DNA from: Planctomycetota bacterium
Lineage (GTDB): Bacteria > Planctomycetota > UBA1135 > UBA2386
Direction of reading: 5' to 3'
Assembly: GCA_016795295.1 (NCBI GenBank)
Contig: JAEUHP010000130.1
Location: 1 to 56,435, forward strand
Length of the DNA: 56,435 nucleotides
In this document: positions 45,041 to 52,366 of the stretch, piece by piece
How the letters are laid out: every line of letters starts with the position of its first letter
Position numbering within the stretch: the first letter of the stretch is position 1
Notes under the pieces: model-generated
Database searches by the model: none
What the model was told of the DNA's origin: nothing
Seen by the model: only the letters and a program-made list of their open reading frames with translations
Position numbers and translations under genes: made by a program

Positions 45041-46846
45041 TCAGTTGCCGTAGAAGACCTGCTCGCGCAGGTATGCCAGGTTGAGGGTGTTGAAAGCGCT
45101 CGCCGGATTCACGGCAGCGTTGTAGGAGAGCGAGGGGCTCATCACGTTGGTCGCGCCGCCTGGCAGCGTGCCGAGGAAGCGGATGTGGCCGTCCGAGGAG
45201 CCCGGGAAGTTGGTCGAGTCGTTGCCGTAGAGGCCAGTCGGCATGGCGCCGTTCTGCACCAGGCCCATCGAGTGGCCGCATTCGTGGGCCACCACCACCG
45301 CGGTGAAGCGTGCGAACTCGTCGATCGCACCGAGGATTTCGTTGGCACGGCCGTCGGTGAGGGAGCCCACCAGCCGTGCGTCGTCCTGACTCATCGCCCC
45401 GACCGCGGTGCCGCCCAACGACGGTGCCAGTGGACTGAAGGTGCTGCGGAACAGGCTCCCCGACGGCGGGCCCATGCCGAAGTCGGCCATGGTGTGCAAG
45501 AACACCCCGAGCCGGATGCCCGAGAAGTTGAGGCGCGTGTTGTCGTTCTGGGTGTTGTTGTGCAAATCGAAGATCGCCACCCCCAGCACACCCACGGTGC
45601 TCGCAGAGCCCGCAATGCTGATCTGCGAGTAGCCGAAGGTGTTGTAGCCGACACTGGCCGACGAGCCGAAGGTGCCGGCCGGACGCGTGAGGGTGAACTG
45701 CACGTTGGCGTCGGCGTACAACAGCGCGAGCTGGGCCAGCAGCTCCGACTTGAAGCGCACCAGCACCACCTGGTTGCTGTCGAGCCCACCCTGCACGTTC
45801 GGGATCGGCGCACTGTGCAGCAGCCCCAACACGTGCAGCACGTCTTCGAAGTCACTGCGGCCGTTGGCCGTGGCGACCACGTCGACCGCGACCCCGCCGG
45901 TGATCGCACGCGTGCTGAAGGACTCGACGTCGCGCGCGAAGTCCAAGAACCACACCTGGGAGGGGTTCACCGCCGTCTCGAACGGCCGCAGCGCGCTGCT
46001 GAAGGCTCGCACCCGGCACGCGAACTGCCGCTGCGTCGACGCCAGACCCGACGCGTCCACCACCGTGCAGGTGAGCGTGCAGTCCCCGGTGCCGAACGAC
46101 ACGTTCGCGGGCACCAGATAGCGTGCCGCGCTGTTCGACGCCGACACCGTGGTCAGGAACGGCCGCAGGTTGGTGCCGGCCGCCTGGCTGCCGGACGGCG
46201 TGGCGACGGCGACGTTCGCGGTGATCACGGTCTGGCCGGTCGCGATCGCGCCGTTGTCGCTGTAGGTGAGGTCGATGTGGAAGCCGTTCGGCGGCACTTG
46301 CAGGGTCCCGCCGGCCGGGCCGAGTCCGTTGAGTTCGTCGTCGATGCCCGAAAGGGTGACCCGGCTCAGGGTCGGCGCCACGCCATCGCTGGTGCCGATG
46401 GTCACGGCCGTCCCGCCGCCACCGACCTGCCCGCCGGCGGTGCGCACCGCGTCGTTGCCGGTGCCGAGCACCACCGTGGTGCTGTCCGGCGCGAAGTTCA
46501 CTCCAGTGCCCAGCGTCACGGCCACCGAACGGGCGCTCAGCAGCATCGGCGTGCCGGTCACGGCACCGAGCGTGGCCCCGCCCGACAGCACGACGTCGGC
46601 ATCGTCGAGCAGTTTGGACGCCACCAGCTGCACGTCGACGGCGAAGAACAACAACAAAGCGTCGCCCGCGACCGGACTCGGACCGGACCCGACGAACGCC
46701 GCGGCGACGACCCGGGGGCCCGCGGTGCCACCGCCGCCACCACCGCCGCCGCCGCCACCACCACTGCAGGCGGCGAGGCCGACGGCGAGTGCCAGCCACG
46801 GGAACCGCGGAAAACGCTGATGCGAACGGGAGTAGGTGCCGATCAT
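45041..46846 (-). CDS. Lipid-anchored metzincin-like metalloprotease
   Basis: A 601-residue lipoprotein. The signal ends in a lipobox (VGLAAC), followed by Ser and twelve Gly, a flexible spacer. Residues about 60-330 contain beta domains (Ig/cadherin-like NGFHIDLTYSDNGA). The protease domain has the zinc-binding HECGHSMG at 521-528 and, about 45 residues on, a Met-turn-like NVMSPSLSY. Classical metzincins have HExxHxxGxxH/D; here the third-ligand position is Gln, so binding may be altered. It would act on substrates outside the cell or in the periplasm. Its start (ATG 46846) is six bases from the opposite-strand ATG at 46853, so one of the two starts may be wrong. Confidence 0.78.
   Translation of the reverse strand: MIGTYSRSHQRFPRFPWLALAVGLAACSGGGGGGGGGGGGTAGPRVVAAAFVGSGPSPVAGDALLLFFAVDVQLVASKLLDDADVVLSGGATLGAVTGTPMLLSARSVAVTLGTGVNFAPDSTTVVLGTGNDAVRTAGGQVGGGGTAVTIGTSDGVAPTLSRVTLSGIDDELNGLGPAGGTLQVPPNGFHIDLTYSDNGAIATGQTVITANVAVATPSGSQAAGTNLRPFLTTVSASNSAARYLVPANVSFGTGDCTLTCTVVDASGLASTQRQFACRVRAFSSALRPFETAVNPSQVWFLDFARDVESFSTRAITGGVAVDVVATANGRSDFEDVLHVLGLLHSAPIPNVQGGLDSNQVVLVRFKSELLAQLALLYADANVQFTLTRPAGTFGSSASVGYNTFGYSQISIAGSASTVGVLGVAIFDLHNNTQNDNTRLNFSGIRLGVFLHTMADFGMGPPSGSLFRSTFSPLAPSLGGTAVGAMSQDDARLVGSLTDGRANEILGAIDEFARFTAVVVAHECGHSMGLVQNGAMPTGLYGNDSTNFPGSSDGHIRFLGTLPGGATNVMSPSLSYNAAVNPASAFNTLNLAYLREQVFYGN
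46727..46762 (-). repeat. Poly-glycine codon tract
   Basis: Twelve consecutive Gly codons (GGC/GGT mixed, 36 bp) directly after the lipidated Cys-Ser of the metzincin-like lipoprotein. Such spacers hold the domain away from the membrane. The simple-sequence nature makes length changes likely. Confidence 0.9.
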
Positions 46847-46852
46847 GGAATC

Positions 46853-47428
46853 ATGTCGAAGTGGGCGCTGTTGGCTGCGCATCGCTACTTGGAACGCCAC
46901 GCCGCGGCGCGAACCGTCGGCGCCAACGGACGTTCCCTGCAGCGGCCGTGGCGAATCCGTTCGCCGCGGGCCGTGCAGCAGGCTGCCCATGCACGCGCCC
47001 AGCGCCGTCAGCCGTGGTGGCCGCGACTCGCGGGGGTGCTGTGCCTGTGCTTGGCGGTTCATGCGGGCCTGCATCCAGAGTACTCGATGCCATCGCCGGT
47101 TCGCGCCTCATCGGCCGAACGGGCCACGCGAATCCAGCCGATCGCCACGATCGCACCGGGCCCGATCCACGAAGGGGTGCCGCACGAACTCGTCTGGAGC
47201 GACGTCGCCGTGCCACCGCCGTATCGCGTGGTGGTCTGCGACGCCGAACTGCAGCCGCTGGCCACCTTCGACGACCTGTCCCATCCGCGCCTCCCGCTGC
47301 CCACCACCCTTGCCACGGAACTCGCAGCCGCGGGGCAGTTCCATTGGTATGTCGAAGGCCTGGCACCAACGGCCGACGGCTCCGGTCGGGCCGTACGCAG
47401 CCGCTTCGAAACCTGCGAAATCCGCTGA
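46853..47428 (+). CDS. Single-pass membrane protein with a fibronectin-like domain
   Basis: About 191 residues if the ATG at 46853 is used. An Arg/Ala-rich N-terminus is followed by one membrane helix (PRLAGVLCLCLAVHAGL) and a C-terminal beta sandwich: PPPYRVVVCDAELQPLATFD, then GQFHWYVEGLAPTADG. This FN3-like pattern (YRVxxxDxxxxxL, then FxWxVxG) resembles small proteins found beside regulatory genes in planctomycetes. Because ATG 46853 is six bases from the divergent metzincin ATG, the true start may be downstream, for example GTG 46973. It precedes the kinase gene by 127 bp. Confidence 0.55.
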   Translation: MSKWALLAAHRYLERHAAARTVGANGRSLQRPWRIRSPRAVQQAAHARAQRRQPWWPRLAGVLCLCLAVHAGLHPEYSMPSPVRASSAERATRIQPIATIAPGPIHEGVPHELVWSDVAVPPPYRVVVCDAELQPLATFDDLSHPRLPLPTTLATELAAAGQFHWYVEGLAPTADGSGRAVRSRFETCEIR

Positions 47429-47511
47429 CCGAGAACCGCCGTTGGCATCGCGCCGAGGCGGCCCAAAGACGTCCTAACTCAACTCCCGTCAAAGGGATAC
47501 CGAAAGGACGC

Positions 47512-47535
47512 CTGCGGGGACCGACAGCCCCGCAG
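47512..47535 (+). promoter_or_regulatory. Perfect hairpin in the leader of the kinase gene
   Basis: CTGCGGGG (47512-47519) and CCCCGCAG (47528-47535) form an 8-bp stem with an 8-base loop, ending 20 bp before the kinase ATG. It could be a terminator of the 46853 gene or a translational control element. No riboswitch consensus was recognised. Confidence 0.4.
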
Positions 47536-47555
47536 CACCAGGGAACAGCAGCGGA

Positions 47556-48485
47556 ATGATGAAGATCGCCGTCGGAGAAATCGTTCAGGGCTACCGGATC
47601 ACTCGCTTTCTGGGTCGGGGCGGATTCGCATCCGTCTACCTGGCCCAGCAGGAGTCCTCCGGCAACAAAGTTGCCCTCAAGGTCGGCGCCATGACGGGTG
47701 GTGGCCGGCAGGTCACCCGCCTGCTGGAGGTCACCGCGCGGCGCACGCCGGAGGGCATCAGCCCCGACGAGCTGCCCGCCGAAGCGGTGTTCCTCGAACC
47801 GCGCGGGGTGCGCATCGACCTGTTCGACGAACAGGAGGTGCAATCCGTGCTGCGCGCCGAGGCCGATCTGCTGGCGCAGTGCCAGCACGAGAACCTGGTC
47901 GCGATGCACGAACGGCTCAGCGTCGACGGCAACGAGGTGCTGGTGCTCGAATACGTGCGCGGCAAAACCCTGCGCGAGAAGATCCGCAGCCTCGAAGGCA
48001 TCCACCTCAACTGGTTCCTGGCGATCGTGCGCGCCCTGCGCGCGATGCGGCAGGCCGGCACGCTCGACTACCACGGCGACCTCAAGCCCGAGAACATCGT
48101 GGTGAAGCCGAGCGGCAAGGTGGTGATGCTCGACCCGGCGATGCGCCAAGCGGACCGCCGGGTGATCACGACCACGCCGCACTACAACCCGCTGCTGCTC
48201 TGCGACAGCAAGGCGGACGTGATGGCGATCGGCATCATGATCTACGAGATCCTGACCGGCACGCTGCCGTTCGACGAAGTGCCGTGGGAGTTCGCGGGGC
48301 AGCAGTCGGGCGGCGAGACGCAGCGGTTGAGCCTGAGCTACTTCTTCAGCTACAGCCCGCCGCACGTGCTGAACCCGAAGACGCCCGAGGAGCTGGAGCG
48401 GATCGTGTACCGGTGCATCACGGTGCCGAGCTACGGGCTCGACGAGCTGGTGGCGGACCTCGAAGGGTTCATCAGCAAGGCCTGA
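47556..48485 (+). CDS. Hanks-type serine/threonine protein kinase, soluble
   Basis: A 309-residue kinase. Gly loop GRGGFASVYL at 20-29, ATP-anchoring Lys42 in VALK, catalytic loop HGDLKPENIVV with Asp175, Lys177 and Asn180. The metal-binding DFG is DPA (Asp193-Pro-Ala). Between strands three and the helix is an unusual about 45-residue insertion (residues about 47-92). The C-lobe has ADVMAIGIMIYEILTGTLPF. No membrane helix or extra sensor domain follows, so it is a small cytosolic kinase. It is adjacent to, but convergent with, the protease genes. Target is unknown. Confidence 0.88.
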   Translation: MMKIAVGEIVQGYRITRFLGRGGFASVYLAQQESSGNKVALKVGAMTGGGRQVTRLLEVTARRTPEGISPDELPAEAVFLEPRGVRIDLFDEQEVQSVLRAEADLLAQCQHENLVAMHERLSVDGNEVLVLEYVRGKTLREKIRSLEGIHLNWFLAIVRALRAMRQAGTLDYHGDLKPENIVVKPSGKVVMLDPAMRQADRRVITTTPHYNPLLLCDSKADVMAIGIMIYEILTGTLPFDEVPWEFAGQQSGGETQRLSLSYFFSYSPPHVLNPKTPEELERIVYRCITVPSYGLDELVADLEGFISKA

Positions 48486-48499
48486 TCGGGCTGGGCTCT

Positions 48500-48580
48500 G
48501 GCGGCATTGGCTGCCGCCGGGCGAGTGGGCGCAGCGGGAACGGACTCAGGGTCTGCGGCATGTGGCAGCTCCGGTGCCAC
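48500..48580. terminator. Two hairpins between the convergent kinase and small-protein genes
   Basis: GGCGGCA-TTGGC-TGCCGCC (48500-48518) has a perfect 7-bp stem, 15 bp after the kinase stop. GTGGCA-GCTCCGG-TGCCAC (48562-48580) has a 6-bp stem, next to the end of the minus-strand small gene. Together they look like one terminator per direction. Confidence 0.5.
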
Positions 48581-48589
48581 GGCAGTTGC

Positions 48590-48829
48590 TCAGCCGTCCA
48601 ACTCGTGCACCTCGTGGGCCAGCAGAGTCGTGCCCCGGATCTCGCCGACCACCTCGATGCGGTGGTTCTCCAACTTCGAGAGATCTTGGTCGCGGAACGG
48701 ATGGGCGCCGATGCGCCGCAGCACATACTCCATGCCGTCCGCGGTACGCAGGAACAGAGCGTGGCGCTCGCTCTTCGAGCCTGCAGCCATGCCGTGGCTG
48801 ACGACGCGTCCTCGAATGGTGGCGGCCAT
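48590..48829 (-). CDS. Small conserved-looking protein, OB-fold-like
   Basis: A 79-residue protein with a five-strand pattern: TIRGRVVSHGMAAGSKSERH, ALFLRTADGMEYVLRR, IGAHPFRD, HRIEVVGEIRGTTLLAHEV. The GSKSER and YVLRR-xGxxPF segments resemble small OB-fold-like proteins seen in other bacteria. No catalytic residues were found. It starts 26 bp after the stop of the clan-CD protease gene on the same strand, so it may be the third gene of that transcription unit. Confidence 0.65.
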   Translation of the reverse strand: MAATIRGRVVSHGMAAGSKSERHALFLRTADGMEYVLRRIGAHPFRDQDLSKLENHRIEVVGEIRGTTLLAHEVHELDG

Positions 48830-48855
48830 GGCTCGATTCTAACGCAACTCCAGGG

Positions 48856-50469
48856 TCATCGGCGGGCCAGGCGAACAGCCTTCACCTGTTTTCCCCCCCG
48901 GAACTTGGTCAACATGGCCGCAACCCGCATAGGTCCAGGAGTGGGTTGGTGTCGTTCCCGCACCGCAGATTTGCGGGCCACGGCACTGCCAGCATGCTGC
49001 CCAGGTTGCTCTTGCGGTTCGTCGGAAACGGCAACCTCCGGCACCAAGAACTCGAACTTCGCAACTTCCGCCAGTTCTGGAGACCCGCGGGTGTCCTTTT
49101 CCACCCAGCGCCACTCGTGCACTTCTGCTTCCGGCTGCTTGCCGTTGCCAGCCTTGCTGACCACTCGATTCGGCTGCGAGACATGCAGTTCCGTAGCCGC
49201 GGCCCAAGCCGACAAGGCTTGCCCCTCCTGTTCGAGTGCGAGCCGGTGTGCCGCATGCATCTGCATGGCGACCCTGCTCTTCTCTGCACTGGCCAGTGAG
49301 GCTGCAGGCAGCATGGTGCCTTTGGCTTTCGTCCTGGACTTCGCCTTCTCAGGAGGCAAGCAACCGCGCAGAGATGGGTCTCCAAGCAACACGAATTGAG
49401 CGATGGTCTTCAGTTCGAATGGGCTGTACGGCTTGACCGCAGCAAGGAACTTCAATCGAGCCTGCAGAAGTGCGCGTCCCAGAGAAGCTCCCCCAACAAC
49501 CGCTTTCAGGAACTCGGAGCATAGGACGTCCGCACAAGACAACTGCGCACTGGCGGATCCGTAGGCAACCGTGGTGCTGCCCAGGAAGCCGATGGCACCT
49601 TCCTCGAGATACGTGTTGCAAATTGCCATGGCCACTTTTCCCATCGGATACAGATCCGCGCCGTAGCAGCACTCCGCTACCGCCACCGTGCCCTTGCCGA
49701 TGTTGCCCGGCAGCTCCGGGGATGTGATCGCAATTGGCATCGACTGTCCATCATCCCCATAGAACGATGGGGCGCTCAGAGCACCATGACAGTTCACGAT
49801 GTGGACACCAGCCCGCAACGGGGCGCTGGGAATGGGTGAGTTGTCCGGCGGCGAGGTTCTCGGCAGCACTGTTCGGCCGAGAGCCGACCTGGCCACTGCC
49901 TTGGTTGCCTGGGACCACACCTGGGCCGACAGTGAGAAGCACGTGCTTGCTCGCGCAGAAGGGGCATGCTGCGTTGCTGCTTCGAGGAGATCGACCAAGT
50001 ACTGGGGATCGTTGTGATTCTGGATGTCAGGCAGACGGCCGAGAGCGCGGGTTGGCCCGAGGTAATCGACAATGTTCCTGGTTCGTCCTCCTCGACACGT
50101 GTAAGGCAGATCGCTCCAGACATCAGGATCAGGATCTTGCGTATTCCCGATGCCGACCGGGAGAGGATTGTCGAGAGGGTAGTGGGCCACGACGTCTGGT
50201 GCACCCACCAGCATCACATAATCCGGCTCTGCGTAATGCTGGCACAAGCGGTCTACGGCCGCCTTGGTTCCCCTGTGGTCGCTGGGCTGATGAACCCTTG
50301 CCGCATTCGTCAAGACGGTGGAGCAATCGATGAATTCGATCACCGTGGCAATCCCTCTCTTGGCATCTTCGGCAACGAGTCGGTTCAGCGCCGCGTCGAT
50401 CGCGGCCAAGCCCTGGGATCCGTACTTCGTGGACAGAGCGGACCGGTTCGACAGGACGAGCTTCTTCAC
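48856..50469 (-). CDS. Gingipain/caspase-like (clan CD, C25-type) cysteine protease, intracellular
   Basis: A 537-residue protein without a signal peptide. The first part contains PDYVMLVGAPDVVAHYPLD, matching the gingipain-type P-YVLLVGD strand. The dyad region reads VHIVNCHGALSAPSFYGDDG (His228) and TVAVAECCYGADLYP (Cys267 or Cys268), then GAIGFLGSTTVAYGS and FVLLGDPSLRG, a pattern shared by C25 and CHAT-like proteases. Residues about 370-537 form a basic C-terminal part without recognised domains. A GTG start overlaps the subtilase stop as GTGA, so translation is coupled. GC is low: 49381-49440 has 32 G/C of 60. Precise family and substrate are unproven. Confidence 0.72.
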   Translation of the reverse strand: MKKLVLSNRSALSTKYGSQGLAAIDAALNRLVAEDAKRGIATVIEFIDCSTVLTNAARVHQPSDHRGTKAAVDRLCQHYAEPDYVMLVGAPDVVAHYPLDNPLPVGIGNTQDPDPDVWSDLPYTCRGGRTRNIVDYLGPTRALGRLPDIQNHNDPQYLVDLLEAATQHAPSARASTCFSLSAQVWSQATKAVARSALGRTVLPRTSPPDNSPIPSAPLRAGVHIVNCHGALSAPSFYGDDGQSMPIAITSPELPGNIGKGTVAVAECCYGADLYPMGKVAMAICNTYLEEGAIGFLGSTTVAYGSASAQLSCADVLCSEFLKAVVGGASLGRALLQARLKFLAAVKPYSPFELKTIAQFVLLGDPSLRGCLPPEKAKSRTKAKGTMLPAASLASAEKSRVAMQMHAAHRLALEQEGQALSAWAAATELHVSQPNRVVSKAGNGKQPEAEVHEWRWVEKDTRGSPELAEVAKFEFLVPEVAVSDEPQEQPGQHAGSAVARKSAVRERHQPTPGPMRVAAMLTKFRGGKQVKAVRLARR

Positions 50470-52046
50470 TTGGCACCCCCCTGACCGATTGCTTCCAGCA
50501 ACTCTCGCGAAGCGCCACGCAACGGCAAGGACATTGCTCCGCGCTTGGGCTTCGGCTTGCTCAGTGCGCGATGCAGCGCCGCATCGGTGGCGACATGGAA
50601 CGCAAGCTCCGCCCCGAATGAGGAAAGGCGGCGCTTGCGCGTGGCGGGAGTCCCACCGAGAAGAGACTCGAGTCGCGCCACCACTTCATTTTGCTCGTCT
50701 TGCGGGAAAGCGGCGGCGATCACACCCAGAGGGTCGCCCGACTTGGCCCGCGCGGCCGACTTCGCCTTTGCCATCCATGGTTGCCCCAGAGGCTGTTGCA
50801 GAAGCGCCATGGTGTCCAGGATGCCCGCCCCATAGTTCTCTCCATCCCATCCCTTGGGAGTCCTGGCGGAAGCCTTCAGGCAATGCCGGAACAGCTCCCC
50901 GACGCGGGACAGGCTGCCGGCCGCTGCCCGGATGCGCGGCAGACCATGGTAAGCGAGCCACAGGGCACATGCGCCGGCCACTGAGGCGACTGCATACGAG
51001 GTTCCAGACGATGGATCGACGCGGTAATCCCAATTGCCCCCGGAGAGCTTGGTCCACGCGCGCCAGACAGACTCTCCTGGCGCACAGATGTCCACGGCGC
51101 TCCCGCTCGCAGACTTTCGCCAAGGACGATCCTGGCAATTGCTGGCGGCCACGGCGATGACGCCGGGCAGCTTCGCAGGGTAGACCACCCACGGCCAGAT
51201 GTTGCCTGCAGCGGCGAGCACCACGAGCCCCTTGGCATTTGCCGAATCCACGGCGTCTGCCAAAGCTCGACTCGAGACTGGCCCCCCCAAGCTCATCGAG
51301 ATCAGATCCGCCTCGACTGCAATGGCATGATGGATGGCCAGGGCCACATTCCGAAACGAGAAATGTACCACCTTGTCGGAGACCCGCAGCGGCACCAGTT
51401 CGGCAGCCGGCGCCACACCGGAGACAAAGCGGTCGCCACCTCCAGCATCGCTCATGATGACGCTGGCAGTTGCGGTCCCGTGGGCATTCGAGCCATCCAA
51501 TGGATCCAGTGAGTCCTTCCGCCCCGCCTCGAAGTCGTAGCCGAGATCGGTGCGCAAGCGCAGCGCTGCCGGGGGCGCGGAATGGACCTCTGGATGTCGG
51601 GTATATCCCGTGTCTGGGTGGGCAACGCGGATGCCTGCACCCATGCGCTGCCCGCCCTCGGGGGGCTCCAGCGTCCAAGCGCGTTGTGTGCGGGTGGCAT
51701 CGAGGCTCCAGACCATGTTGGTGGCGGCGCAGTCGAGAGGCGGACCGTCACTGGAAGACTTGGGCCTGGGGACGTCGGCAGTGACCGCGAACAGAGGCTC
51801 TACGTCGAGGTCCTCGGGGGTCGCGGCGGCGTTGCGCAGGGAGCGCGCCATGGACCAGGCTCGTCCAGTGGCAAGCTGCGACTTGCCGGTCACCAGCCAG
51901 CCAGGGCCGAGTTGCTGCACTCGGATCGTCTGGCCCAAGACATCCTGCGCCAAGCGCGTCACCGCCGCTTTGCCGGGTGCGTGCTCGTTCCACCGCAGGT
52001 AAAAGCCCTCGTGGGCAACTTTCGAATCGACCGGCTCGGTATGCAT
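50466..52046 (-). CDS. Subtilisin-like serine protease (S8), intracellular
   Basis: A 526-residue subtilase without a signal peptide. An N-terminal propeptide-like domain (1-100) is followed by the catalytic domain: Asp145 in AHPDTGYTRHP, His189 in NAHGTATASVIMSD, oxyanion Asn282 in AAAGNIWPW, and Ser350 in SSGTSYAVASVAGA. Length and order match S8A. The C-terminal about 110 residues are helical and unassigned. Codon use and GC are lower than the flanks. It is the first gene of a unit with the clan-CD-like protease (4-bp overlap), and the pair probably functions together. Confidence 0.87.
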   Translation of the reverse strand: MHTEPVDSKVAHEGFYLRWNEHAPGKAAVTRLAQDVLGQTIRVQQLGPGWLVTGKSQLATGRAWSMARSLRNAAATPEDLDVEPLFAVTADVPRPKSSSDGPPLDCAATNMVWSLDATRTQRAWTLEPPEGGQRMGAGIRVAHPDTGYTRHPEVHSAPPAALRLRTDLGYDFEAGRKDSLDPLDGSNAHGTATASVIMSDAGGGDRFVSGVAPAAELVPLRVSDKVVHFSFRNVALAIHHAIAVEADLISMSLGGPVSSRALADAVDSANAKGLVVLAAAGNIWPWVVYPAKLPGVIAVAASNCQDRPWRKSASGSAVDICAPGESVWRAWTKLSGGNWDYRVDPSSGTSYAVASVAGACALWLAYHGLPRIRAAAGSLSRVGELFRHCLKASARTPKGWDGENYGAGILDTMALLQQPLGQPWMAKAKSAARAKSGDPLGVIAAAFPQDEQNEVVARLESLLGGTPATRKRRLSSFGAELAFHVATDAALHRALSKPKPKRGAMSLPLRGASRELLEAIGQGGAK

Positions 52047-52213
52047 GGCTCTTCCGGATGGGTTCCCTCGACCAGTGCAGACTAGCGTGCGGACGATTGC
52101 CTTGCCAGCGGATGCGGCCCGCGATCCTTCGCGACCCAAGGCGTCGAGGGTGAACGAGAAAGGAAGGCGACAGGGGACGGATCGATTGCACCCCCGCGGC
52201 ACCCATCTGCTTC

Positions 52214-52247
52214 GCACTGCTGTTACCGAGGAGTAGCAGGGCAGTGC
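52214..52247. promoter_or_regulatory. Long imperfect hairpin in the 320-bp divergent region
   Basis: GCACTGC (52214-52220) pairs exactly with GCAGTGC (52241-52247). Inside it TGTTAC (52221-52226) pairs with GTAGCA (52233-52238) with one G-U, leaving a 2-base bulge and a 6-base loop. The 320 bp between the subtilase and the HEAT-repeat gene hold no gene that I can support. The hairpin may be a regulatory element of the latter's leader. Confidence 0.4.
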
Positions 52248-52366
52248 GCAGGGACTCCCCCAGCCTCGGCAGTCGTCCCAGGCACGCTTCTTGCCGCTAC
52301 CGTTGCCACCCCGCCCTCCGGTCTGCCGCGGACCACACTCCACTCCGCGTCAAAACGAACCGACAC

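Noticed and set aside
44927..46852. Long extension of the 46853 membrane protein
   Set aside because: Antisense to the metzincin-like gene. Only the last about 190 codons have protein-like features.
47465..47550. Riboswitch before the kinase gene
   Set aside because: The hairpin was compared with cyclic-di-GMP, SAH, guanidine and fluoride consensus elements from memory; none fits.
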